This document shows positions 1 to 7,464 of a DNA stretch of 45,853 nt, piece after piece. The notes beneath the pieces are model-generated. The model ran no database searches. It was not told the origin of the DNA and saw nothing but the letters and a program-made list of their open reading frames with translations. The stretch is from Virgibacillus sp. AGTR (GTDB taxonomy: Bacteria; Bacillota; Bacilli; Bacillales; Amphibacillaceae), in assembly GCF_016919725.2 (NCBI RefSeq), contig NZ_JAJERH010000033.1, positions 1 through 45,853 of the forward strand, given 5' to 3'. Both the position numbers and the translations under genes were made by a program. Positions within the stretch are counted from its first letter, which is position 1. The number at the start of each line of letters is the position of its first letter.

Positions 1-185
1 CATTTATCTAAAATATTCCCTTTCATTGTATGCCTGCAACTATCAAGTAGTGAAAACGACTAATTTTAGACATTTTTTAAGACCATGGAATGGATAGACG
101 TGTAAATGCTAGCGCTATAAATTATTGGGTCATCTTGTTATTTATGTAAAGCTTAGTTCTTTAAGTATCAATCGAGTTAAAAAAC

Positions 186-214
186 TTGACAAAAAAATTT
201 AATTGTGCTATAAT
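186..214 (+). promoter_or_regulatory. SigA-type promoter for the methyltransferase leader
   Basis: TTGACA at 186-191, a 17-bp spacer and TATAAT at 209-214 match the vegetative consensus at every position. Transcription should start near 221, only about 20 bases before the strong hairpin at 241-269, so the unterminated leader would be very short. The first 185 bases of the window show nothing else I can identify. Confidence 0.8.
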
Positions 215-240
215 TTACTTTTATGAAATAAAATTATATA

Positions 241-276
241 ATAGAGTTCTCTTGGCCAAGGGAACTCTATTTTTTT
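241..276 (+). terminator. Intrinsic terminator inside the methyltransferase leader (attenuator candidate)
   Basis: A 13-bp stem (241-253 with 258-270, one T-G wobble) closes a GGCC tetraloop and is followed by a run of T residues (269-275). It lies between a consensus promoter and the GTG start at 302. Default transcription should stop here, giving an RNA of about 55 nt. Expression of the gene would then need readthrough, the layout of transcription attenuation. I see no clear anti-terminator stem. There is an ATG-AAA-TAA minicistron at 223-231, but it has no ribosome binding site. Confidence 0.75.
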
Positions 277-301
277 GTTCAAAATAAAGGAGTGTATTTG
301 T

Positions 302-1215
302 GTGAAGCAAGGTGAGTCAAGTTTAACTTCATTAATATCAGCGTTTGGCAGATCCTATCATAGTCAGTTTGATACCCCTAAAATCTTTAACGACTATATA
401 GCAAAAGAGTTAATTTCGCAGGAAGAATTTAATAATATCAAAGAAAATATGGTACAAGGCATAGACTTCTTCAGCCATGATATCGCAAAAAAGTTTAAAG
501 GGGATACAGAAGAAATATTAAAATGGATTACACAGGTTCAACTATCTCCAACACCCCTGGCTCGTGCCAGGTATTGTGAAAAGGTATTACTTAATGAAGC
601 TATGTTAGAGTTAGAACAATACGTGATACTTGGTGCAGGTTTAGATACGTTTTGTTTTCGACATCCAGAACTGGAAAACACCTTAGAAATATTTGAAGTT
701 GATTTTTCTACTACACAGGAATTTAAGAAAAAAAGACTGGATGAAGCTGGTTTTAAAGTTCCAAGTAATCTACATTTTGTTTCTATGGATTTTACCAAAG
801 CATTCTCCGATCAACAACTAAGAAAGGAAGGGTTTGATACTAAAAAAACTTTCTTTAGTCTTTAGGTGTTTCTTATTATTTAACGAAAGAACAAATTTCA
901 AATTTAATAAATAATTTATTCGCCAAAGTCCCGTCAGGAAGTTCCATAGTTTTTGATTATGCTGACGAAAAACTCTTTGAAGAAAAAGGCATCTTTAATA
1001 GGGTCGAAAATATGGTGAAAATCGCTGCAGCAAGTGGTGAACCAATGAAGTCATGTTTTTCTTATGATGAAATTGTGGGGATGTTAGAAAAATCCGGTTT
1101 ACTTATTAATGAACATTTAGCACCCGATACAATTAATGAACTTTATTTTAACGATCGAAAAGACTATCTATCAGCCTTTGAAACCATTCATTACATGCAT
1201 GCTATAAAAAAATAA
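302..1215 (+). pseudogene. SAM-dependent methyltransferase, TcmP/leucine carboxyl methyltransferase family, frameshifted
   Basis: The protein has the SAM-binding signature VILGAGLDTFCFR around residue 110, typical of the PF04072 (Ppm1/TcmP-like) O-methyltransferases. These modify carboxyl or hydroxyl groups of small molecules or proteins; the substrate here is unknown. The start is taken as GTG 302 because AAAGGAG at 286-292 is spaced for it; an in-frame TTG at 275 lies upstream but inside the terminator tail. The frame closes at TAG 863-865. The continuation (LGVSYYLTKEQI onwards to KK) is intact one frame over and ends at 1215. Restoring a single T in the run at about 857-860 fuses both halves into one normal-length protein of about 304 residues. 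It is either a one-base deletion or a homopolymer sequencing error. The gene stands alone behind an attenuator-like leader. Confidence 0.75.
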
Positions 1216-1275
1216 AGCATATAAAAAGATACTTAATACCAGTTAAAAGGAAGTACCTATAAAGTGACTAAATAA

Positions 1276-1342
1276 CTCTCAAGCAAGCTTTTCCTGGGAA
1301 ATTTCCTGTTAATGGATATTTCCTGCCTTGCTTTTTCGAGAG
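1276..1342 (+). terminator. Possible terminator hairpin after the methyltransferase
   Basis: CTCTC plus AAGCAAG (1276-1287) can pair with CTTGCTT plus GAGAG (1327-1342), with a T-rich internal bulge and a long loop holding a GGAAATTTCC palindrome. The T-run is inside the stem, so it is not a classic terminator. Nothing else is recognisable between 1216 and 1613. Confidence 0.3.
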
Positions 1343-1628
1343 CTACCTAAATAAAGGAATTTTCACCTTGGTATAGTTGCAAAGGTAAAGCTTTGACCCT
1401 GTTTTTATTACACAAAATGAGTTAAGAATTAAATAATAAGATATAAGCTATTCCTGCCACATCTGTACTTATAAACCAACGACGTTATTAAGACCTGGAT
1501 ATCTTCTTTATCGAAATCCCATATTAGCCTCTAGAAAAAAACTATATGACTAAAACACAACCTGAAGGTAATTCTTAACTTAGGTAAAAAAATCAAACCT
1601 TTTAACGGGTCTATAGGGGGGAGCGTCT

Positions 1629-2105
1629 ATGAATTTATCTGATATTTTGAATTTCCAATTATTACCCAAGTCCAACTCAGTGATGGAACTACTCAGTTTA
1701 AATGAAAAAACTAAAGAACAAGGCTTGGTTCTCACACCAGATGATATAAAAACATTAGTTGTGTTCAGGAATAAAGTACTTCGTGACTATGCGAGAGTTG
1801 AGCTGGGCATTGAAGTGCTACAGGAGTTAATTAAGGTATTTTCTTCTTCCCCTTATATGGAAAAGGATCATTATGTTGATACACTTAATGAGCTCCAGGA
1901 GATTTTTTATTATCTTAGAAATGAAACAGAAGATAAGGTGGAGGACATAAAACTTATTATGAAGATGAACGATTATTTTAATGGATCCTGCGCAGGATCT
2001 GTAGAGCTATTAAGAAGTAAAATGGAAGAACTTGCAGAGAATTTCAAAAAGGACATGATGTGTCTTGATTCTTTATTTGAAGGTGATGAATCAGCGTGGG
2101 ATTAG
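1629..2105 (+). CDS. Small acidic protein of unknown function, DUF6323-like
   Basis: A 158-residue soluble, helical, acidic protein with no signal peptide or membrane segment. From memory it matches the family called DUF6323: NEKTKEQGLVLTPDD near the N-terminus, a central SSPYMEKDHYVDTLNEL segment and a closing YFNGSCAGSVELL segment. No biochemical role is known to me. A strong GGGGGGAG sits 8 bases before ATG 1629. The stop overlaps the GTG of the next gene by 10 bases, so the two are translationally coupled. That partner resembles DUF6179, the usual neighbour of this family. The function is probably shared between the two, but I cannot say what it is. Confidence 0.65.
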   Translation: MNLSDILNFQLLPKSNSVMELLSLNEKTKEQGLVLTPDDIKTLVVFRNKVLRDYARVELGIEVLQELIKVFSSSPYMEKDHYVDTLNELQEIFYYLRNETEDKVEDIKLIMKMNDYFNGSCAGSVELLRSKMEELAENFKKDMMCLDSLFEGDESAWD

Positions 2106-2518
2106 ATAACACACAAGATTGTTCTCGCTCAGTTTCCAATATTATTATCGATCGATCTCGGTTAAAACGAAATAACTATATACTGTCTCTTCTGCAGGAA
2201 GGTCAGCGGGTGGGAGCGATTACCAGTAAGAAGGCTTATCAGATACAGGGTGAGATTATGCAGGTTCTGCAACAATTGATACGAAAGTATACTCAAGGGA
2301 AAAGTACGTCGGTGACATCGGAAACTGCGGAAGATATCATGGTATCTCTGATATACGCTATGGATGTATATGTCCTTCATTTTAACAACCCTGAAGAAGC
2401 TATTGTTCATTTAAATTTTGAGAGCATAAAGGATATACATGCTAAAGGTGTTGAATTACTTCGCCAATACTATGAGGACGCAAAGCAACTGTATCAAGAA
2501 ATGAAAAAGATAGATTAG
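2096..2518 (+). CDS. N-terminal part of a DUF6179-like protein (gene split by a frameshift)
   Basis: This is a 140-residue soluble helical segment, including EGQRVGAITSKKAYQIQGEI and IRKYTQGKSTSVTSETAEDI, that looks like the N-terminal domain of the DUF6179 family. GTG 2096 follows AAGGTGA at 2081-2087 with good spacing and overlaps the DUF6323-like gene. The frame closes at TAG 2516-2518. Adding one A to the A-run at about 2504-2508 would read straight through into the frame of 2521-3531 with MKKDRLAVPVDAY at the joint, which fits the family's continuous sequence. So this is probably half of one protein of about 479 residues. A frameshift mutation, transcriptional slippage at the A-run, or a sequencing error are all possible. 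Confidence 0.6.
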   Translation: MGLDNTQDCSRSVSNIIIDRSRLKRNNYILSLLQEGQRVGAITSKKAYQIQGEIMQVLQQLIRKYTQGKSTSVTSETAEDIMVSLIYAMDVYVLHFNNPEEAIVHLNFESIKDIHAKGVELLRQYYEDAKQLYQEMKKID

Positions 2519-2520
2519 CT

Positions 2521-3531
2521 GTGCCAGTGGATGCCTATAATATGACCATTGATGAATCATTACCTGTATTTATGAAACAGTATAATATTATTTTTGGGGC
2601 GCAAAATACAATGGCTAGTATTGACTATCCTTTAGCCATTGATGATATGCGACTTCAGGGTGTTATTTATATTAAACAATATTTAGAACGACTACGAATA
2701 GAGACAAAGTTCTGCCAATTTTTTAGTCATCAGGATTTAATGTATGTCTTAACGAATTTTGGGAAGATATACCACTTTAATTATCACGTAGAGCTATTTA
2801 ACATATTTGAATTAATGGTAAACAATGCTGTTTTTTCACTTCTAGCTGGTAAGAAAGCCAGTCAAGTTAGAATCTCTGAAACTCAATATAAACAGTTAAA
2901 CCGCATGTTAATAGCCTGTTGTGCAGATCAAAGATCTAAGTTGATTCATGAATCGATCGATCAGTTACAAAAAGAGCTACAAGCGGATCAAGCACTTACC
3001 CATTATATTGATCTGTACCGTAATGAATTGGTTCAAAGGGTAAATAACGCAGCTAAAATCGGTAGTTTCGAGATATTGATTATTAGAGAAATCGAAGAGC
3101 ACAAAAAACCAATGGTCTTAATGTTGAATGAGAATAATCGAATGAGTGATATTCAAATGCGGAATTTAGTAGATCGTATCACTGGAAGTGACAACACAGA
3201 AAAAAAAGTACAACTAATTCGAAGGTATTCTGTTTCACTGCATGATTACCTAGATTTACTAAATTCAAGATGTCTGTTTGCTGATGAATATGATGCGCTT
3301 TTTGATACCTTAGGTGATGTCGAACTAGCTATTTTAGCCAAAATCGTATTTTACGAGAAATTACGGGGGGATATTCGAGGTTTTCGATTCGTTGTTGCTG
3401 ACGGTGTTGAAGCAGAGAGCGAGTGGGAAATGCATTATATTGGATTTATGCAGCAGTTGGATGGTGAGCGGATCGAAGCTGTTGAGCATCTTATCTACGA
3501 TATTGATTATGAAGATCTATCATTTTATTGA
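2521..3531 (+). CDS. C-terminal part of a DUF6179-like protein (gene split by a frameshift)
   Basis: A 336-residue helical, charged protein containing VDAYNMTIDESLPVFMKQY and NTMASIDYPLAIDDMRLQG, segments I associate with the middle of DUF6179. There are no membrane helices and no recognisable catalytic motif. A GTG exists at 2521, but no ribosome binding site stands before it, which argues that it is the second half of the gene beginning at 2096 rather than a separate gene. If it is made independently, translation would depend on coupling across the 2-base gap. The open frame has no further defects over 1 kb, which favours recent damage, slippage or sequencing error over old decay. Confidence 0.6.
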   Translation: MPVDAYNMTIDESLPVFMKQYNIIFGAQNTMASIDYPLAIDDMRLQGVIYIKQYLERLRIETKFCQFFSHQDLMYVLTNFGKIYHFNYHVELFNIFELMVNNAVFSLLAGKKASQVRISETQYKQLNRMLIACCADQRSKLIHESIDQLQKELQADQALTHYIDLYRNELVQRVNNAAKIGSFEILIIREIEEHKKPMVLMLNENNRMSDIQMRNLVDRITGSDNTEKKVQLIRRYSVSLHDYLDLLNSRCLFADEYDALFDTLGDVELAILAKIVFYEKLRGDIRGFRFVVADGVEAESEWEMHYIGFMQQLDGERIEAVEHLIYDIDYEDLSFY

Positions 3532-4247
3532 GTAAAACCTATAGAATGAGGATGATTGTATAGACAGATACATCTAATCTTATTTTTGGAAGTTAATCTA
3601 TATCAGTTATTCTCTTTATTTATAACAGCTTGGCTATCATTAAATTTAATCGTTATGTACAAAATATATATTTCATAAAGTGTACATTCAATCAGTGGGG
3701 GTTTTATTTATCCCCCGCTGATTGGTAGCACCAAAAGTGGATGACTCAAAGGCCTTTGAACCCATCAGACATTTCCTTGCAGTCGATCCCTCACTTACCA
3801 ATAGTTTGAAGACGAGGTATTATTGCCAATTATCTGTGAGGTAACATATTTCATGTTGAAAAGAATAATGAGACATTTTTGCAATTTATTTTTTCAATAG
3901 TCATGGTAATAGATTGTCATAAGTTAATGCTGGGGGCAACATACTATTTTTGTAAGCATAGCATTAAGTGCGCAATGTTTAACAAAGCAACTAACAAACA
4001 AGTATGAGCGTTTTCATAAGGACTTGATGATATTGTGTAAATGGCAATATTTTTCTATATTTAAAAGTACATCTATAGATTTGGAAGAAGCGAAATCAAA
4101 TGATATTCGTATAGGCTAGACTTTTTAAGTTCTGTAATTTGGCTAAATGAAGGGAAAAGAAATAAGATTATATTTTTAGCAAATTAGAAGAAATCTGTAG
4201 TCATCATCTGCGTTAAACTGAAGAAAACAAAAAAGGGAGCAGATTAT
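3532..4247. other. Gene-poor stretch with one open fragment
   Basis: No convincing gene. An open frame at 3928-4119 on the plus strand (63 codons, ending in SNDIRIG) lacks an ATG near its beginning and a ribosome binding site; it could be a gene remnant. A strong G/C-run hairpin at 3689-3724 is listed separately. Confidence 0.4.
3689..3724. repeat. Long inverted repeat with G5/C5 stem
   Basis: CAATCAGTGGGGG (3689-3701) pairs with CCCCCGCTGATTG (3712-3724), 13 bp with one T-G wobble, around a 10-base AT loop. No T-run follows on either side, so a simple intrinsic terminator is not supported. It may be an end or remnant of a repeated element, but no second copy was noticed in the window. Confidence 0.5.
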
Positions 4248-5060
4248 ATGAAAAAAACGCAAAAGGATTTGCAACTACCACCTATTGTTTCACGAGATGA
4301 ATGGCTTATCGCTCGTAAGGAATTGCTGGCAAAGGAGAAGGAGTTCACTATAGCGCGGGATGGACTGAATGCTATGCGTCGCCAACTCCCAATGGTAGAG
4401 ATTAACAAGGATTATGTCTTTGATAGCCCGCATGGTAAAACAAGTCTGCTTGATCTGTTTGAAGGACGTCTGCAGCTGATTGTGCAGCACTTCATGTTCG
4501 ACCCTGATTGGGATGCAGGTTGTCCTGCTTGCTCTCTCGCTACGGACAACGTCGGTCATCTGTCTCACCTACATGCACGAAACACGTCACTGGCTATGAT
4601 ATCCCGTGCTCCACTCTCAAAGATCCAACATTATAAGAAGCGTATGGGGTGGGACATTCCTTGGTACTCATCCTTTAATAGTGACTTTAATTATGATTTC
4701 CATGCTACATTAGACGAATCTGTGACTCCAATTGAATACAACTATTTGACTAAAGAAGAGCTTATGGAAAAGGGCGTACCCCTCGATTCTGAACAGTCCA
4801 TGGAAGTTCCTGGTTTCAGTTCCTTTCTTCGCAATGGTGATAGAATTTTTCACACGTATACCACTTATGCCCGTGGAACTGACATATTAATTGGAACCTT
4901 CAACTACCTCGATTTAACAGCTCTTGGTAGGCAAGAGGATTGGGAAGAGCCATCTGGACGCAGTGATGGCAATGGGAAGACATGGCTTCGTCGTCATGAC
5001 GAATATGAACACTTTTTGGAGATGAATGCTTGTTGTCCTTCAAAAAAGAAAAATCTATAA
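4248..5060 (+). CDS. DUF899 family thioredoxin-like protein
   Basis: A 270-residue cytosolic protein of the DUF899 family, which has a thioredoxin-like fold. The segment FDPDWDAGCPACSLATDNVGHL places a CPAC redox pair at residues 92-95. The N-terminal PPIVSRDEWLIARKELLAKEKE and the later KRMGWDIPWYSSFNSDFNYDF segments are family hallmarks. No substrate is known, though the CxxC suggests a thiol redox or detoxification role. GGGAG lies about 9 bases before ATG 4248. It stands alone between two gene-poor stretches. GC content is somewhat higher than in its neighbours, which could point to separate acquisition. The family call is secure, the function is not. Confidence 0.85.
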   Translation: MKKTQKDLQLPPIVSRDEWLIARKELLAKEKEFTIARDGLNAMRRQLPMVEINKDYVFDSPHGKTSLLDLFEGRLQLIVQHFMFDPDWDAGCPACSLATDNVGHLSHLHARNTSLAMISRAPLSKIQHYKKRMGWDIPWYSSFNSDFNYDFHATLDESVTPIEYNYLTKEELMEKGVPLDSEQSMEVPGFSSFLRNGDRIFHTYTTYARGTDILIGTFNYLDLTALGRQEDWEEPSGRSDGNGKTWLRRHDEYEHFLEMNACCPSKKKNL

Positions 5061-5658
5061 TCCATGTAGTTCATCTATGTATATGAATAGTAGTTAACAG
5101 AGGAAGCGATAGATTTGGCTTGATAAGAGAGGTAGCTTGTTTTGCCTCAACGCAACGGGTTATGAGAAAAACAGAAACATCGGAGTTAAAATATATGATG
5201 GCCCAATAGATCACGTGTGATATATACGTATTTATCTCAAATGTTTTTAGATTACGGATGTCTCCGTTTTTGCACATTAGCTATAGGTAAGCAAAATGCT
5301 GTAATAATAAAATATGTAGAACACCTAAGCGACTTTTGAAGGAGTTACTCTACCAAAATGTCGCTTTTTTGGTGTGTCTAAATTTTGGAGTAGGGAGAGT
5401 GAAATTATAACATTATATACGCATATCAATTTACGGAGATACAAACAAAGTAAAGGGCTGGGTATGCAGAGAATCATTACCCAAATTTAGATGTGCAGTT
5501 AGAGAAAGAGGAAATTCAAATATCCGTTTTATCTGTGCTTTTGAATAAAGCTATATAACTAGGACTAAAAATAAAATAGAAAATTTATTGCTAAATGTCA
5601 TCATAGCCACTGTTTGTAATCCTCTACTGACGAATGTCTCACCTTATATTACAAAAGC
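5061..5658. other. Gene-less interval between the DUF899 gene and the fru operon
   Basis: No convincing coding sequence on either strand. It contains the terminator at 5329-5370. Open stretches here lack ribosome binding sites and resemble nothing known to me. Confidence 0.4.
5329..5370 (+). terminator. Rho-independent terminator
   Basis: GCGAC-TTTTG (5329-5338) pairs with CAAAA-T-GTCGC (5354-5364) with one bulged T, and is followed directly by six T residues. It sits about 270 bases after the DUF899 stop, so it ends either that transcript or a lost gene. Confidence 0.7.
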
Positions 5659-5670
5659 AGGAGGATTTTT

Positions 5671-5717
5671 ATGATTGGTTTTGATCGTTTATGATTGACT
5701 ATGACTGAAAATGATTG
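5671..5717. promoter_or_regulatory. Five 10-bp phased direct repeats, probable FruR operators
   Basis: TGATTG-like hexamers begin at 5672, 5682, 5692, 5702 and 5712 (TGATTG, TGATCG, TGATTG, TGACTG, TGATTG), each exactly 10 bases apart, so all face about the same side of the helix. They overlap the -35 element and spacer of the promoter at 5695-5723. Repeated short direct motifs in the promoter are typical of DeoR-family sugar repressors, and such a repressor is the first gene of the operon. Confidence 0.7.
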
Positions 5718-5723
5718 TATTAT
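5695..5723 (+). promoter_or_regulatory. Promoter of the fruRKA operon
   Basis: TTGACT (5695-5700), a 17-bp spacer and TATTAT (5718-5723). Transcription would start near 5730, downstream of the phased repeats and just before the fruR ribosome binding site at 5748-5754. Confidence 0.65.
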
Positions 5724-5725
5724 TT

Positions 5726-5740
5726 ATGTAAGCGATTAAT
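5726..5740 (+). promoter_or_regulatory. cre-like site at the fru transcription start
   Basis: ATGTAAGCGATTAAT agrees with the CcpA cre consensus (TGWAANCGNTNWCA) except at the last two core positions. It straddles the predicted start point, where CcpA would block initiation. A weak match, given extra weight only by its position in front of a sugar operon. Confidence 0.35.
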
Positions 5741-5763
5741 TCATGAATAGAGGGATACTTATA

Positions 5764-6519
5764 ATGTTAACGATCGAACGTCAAGAGCTAATCATTGGAC
5801 TGTTGAAAGCGAAAGAGATCGTGTCTGTTCGTCAGATTTGCGAGTCAACAGGGGCATCTGAATCAACCATACGTCGTGATCTAACTGAATTAGAAAATAA
5901 ACAATTGATCAAAAGGGTGCACGGCGGTGCTTCTCTGTTAAAGAAGAAGCTAGAAGAACCAACACTTTTAGAAAAGACAGCACAATTTCAAATAGAAAAA
6001 GAGGCGATCGCGAGTAAAGCTGCCACTTTTATTGAGGATGGAGATTCTATTTACCTAGATGCAGGCACCTCCACCATGCAAATGATTCCTTTGCTACAAG
6101 GTAAGTCAGTTGTCGTTGTCACAAACGGAATCCCACATGTACAGCTCCTTATTGAGTATGGAATCGAAACATATGTCATTTCAGGAAAGGCAAAAAAAGG
6201 GACGGCTGCCTTGATTGGAACAAAAGCGGTTGATGCCATCAAGGAATTTCGTTTTGACAAATGCTTTCTCGGTATAAATGGTATTCATGCAAGTCAAGGA
6301 TTCACCACACCAGATCCTGAGGAAGCAAATGTTAAACAAGCCGCAATCAAGCAATCACAAGCAAGCTTTATATTAGCAGATCCAACAAAATTCGGAGAAG
6401 TATCCTTTGCAAGTGTAGCAAATATTGAAAACGCCACTATCATCACAACAGATGGGATATCAACAGAACAACATGAAAAGATTGCAAAATTAACAACTTT
6501 AGAGGTGGTGTCACAATGA
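5764..6519 (+). CDS. fruR: DeoR-family repressor of the fructose operon
   Basis: A 251-residue transcription regulator. The N-terminal winged helix (MLTIERQELIIGLL ... ASESTIRRDLTELE, residues 1-55) is the DeoR signature. The remainder is the sugar-phosphate sensor domain with the DAGTSTMQM loop near residue 98. FruR proteins of this type sense fructose 1-phosphate and release the operon. An in-frame ATG at 5743 exists, but GAGGG at 5749-5753 is spaced for ATG 5764, and family members start MLT. The gene is first in the operon and overlaps fruK by four bases. Its promoter is built into five phased repeats, so autoregulation is likely. Confidence 0.9.
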   Translation: MLTIERQELIIGLLKAKEIVSVRQICESTGASESTIRRDLTELENKQLIKRVHGGASLLKKKLEEPTLLEKTAQFQIEKEAIASKAATFIEDGDSIYLDAGTSTMQMIPLLQGKSVVVVTNGIPHVQLLIEYGIETYVISGKAKKGTAALIGTKAVDAIKEFRFDKCFLGINGIHASQGFTTPDPEEANVKQAAIKQSQASFILADPTKFGEVSFASVANIENATIITTDGISTEQHEKIAKLTTLEVVSQ

Positions 6520-7433
6520 TTTATACCATAACCTTGAACCCTGCCGTTGACTATGTTGTAAAACTTGAATTAGTGGAGCAAGGAACAATTAATAGAAGTC
6601 AGGATGATTACAAAGAAGCAGGCGGAAAAGGTATTAACGTATCCCGTGTATTAAATCGCTTAGGAACAACAAGCACGGCTTTGGGCTTTGTTGGCGGTTT
6701 TACTGGAAAATTCATTACAGATTATTTGGAAGAAGTTGACATCGCTCATGATTTTGTCTCCTTACAAGAAGACACAAGAATTAATATAAAGCTAAAAGCT
6801 GGTAATGAAGAGACAGAGATAAACGGAAAATCACCTACCATCACAGAAAAAAACTACAACTCGTTTGTAAACAAGCTACAAGGCTTAACAACCGAAGATA
6901 TTGTTGTGCTAGCAGGTAGCTTGCCAACCTTTCTTCCTGATGATACCTACCATTCCATCATAACAATGCTGAACGCACAAGGTGTTTCAGTCATTTTAGA
7001 TACAAGTGGATTGGCTTTAGAGCAAGCTATCAAAGCAAGCCCAGCATTTATTAAGCCGAATAACTATGAACTTGCAGAGCTATTTTCAGAAAAAGCGGAA
7101 ACAGATCAGGACATTGTTAGACTTGCGAAGAGATTACATGAAGAAAACCGAATTGATCATGTATTCGTATCAATGGCAAAAGAAGGGGCTATTTATGTAG
7201 GGGAAGCTGGAACCTTTAAGCTAAGTGCTCCAAAAGGACAAGCCATTCACTCTGTTGGTGCAGGGGACTCATCTGTAGCAGGCTTCCTTTATAAATGGCA
7301 GCAAACCACTAATGCTGTTGAAGCGGCTAGATACGCTGTTGCTTCAGGAAGTGCCACGGCATTTTCTAAGACATTGTGTACAAAGGATGAGGTCGAGAAA
7401 CTATTAGCCGAGGTTCATGTAACAGCAATATAG
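6516..7433 (+). CDS. fruK: 1-phosphofructokinase
   Basis: A 305-residue PfkB-family kinase that phosphorylates the fructose 1-phosphate delivered by FruA to fructose 1,6-bisphosphate, feeding glycolysis. The start MIYTITLNPAVDYVV, the GGKGINVSRVL segment near residue 37 and the C-terminal anion-hole motif SVGAGDSSVAGF, whose Asp is the catalytic base, are all present. The length is normal. ATG 6516 overlaps the fruR stop (ATGA), with GAGGTGG upstream. The gene sits between the repressor and the transporter in the standard Bacillus order. Confidence 0.95.
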   Translation: MIYTITLNPAVDYVVKLELVEQGTINRSQDDYKEAGGKGINVSRVLNRLGTTSTALGFVGGFTGKFITDYLEEVDIAHDFVSLQEDTRINIKLKAGNEETEINGKSPTITEKNYNSFVNKLQGLTTEDIVVLAGSLPTFLPDDTYHSIITMLNAQGVSVILDTSGLALEQAIKASPAFIKPNNYELAELFSEKAETDQDIVRLAKRLHEENRIDHVFVSMAKEGAIYVGEAGTFKLSAPKGQAIHSVGAGDSSVAGFLYKWQQTTNAVEAARYAVASGSATAFSKTLCTKDEVEKLLAEVHVTAI

Positions 7434-7464
7434 AAAGAAACATCATCGAGAAGGGATGAGGTCT

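Noticed and set aside
5071-5277. Minus-strand frame of 68 codons downstream of the DUF899 gene
   Set aside because: No ribosome binding site, no hydrophobic or motif pattern, unlike any known family; likely a chance frame in AT-rich DNA.
5671-5760. Chain of tiny overlapping frames (MIGFDRL and following) after AGGAGGA at 5659-5665
   Set aside because: They arise from the repeated ATGATTG units. The predicted fru promoter starts transcription near 5730, downstream of them. An operator array explains the repeats better, although the ribosome-binding-like AGGAGGA remains unexplained.
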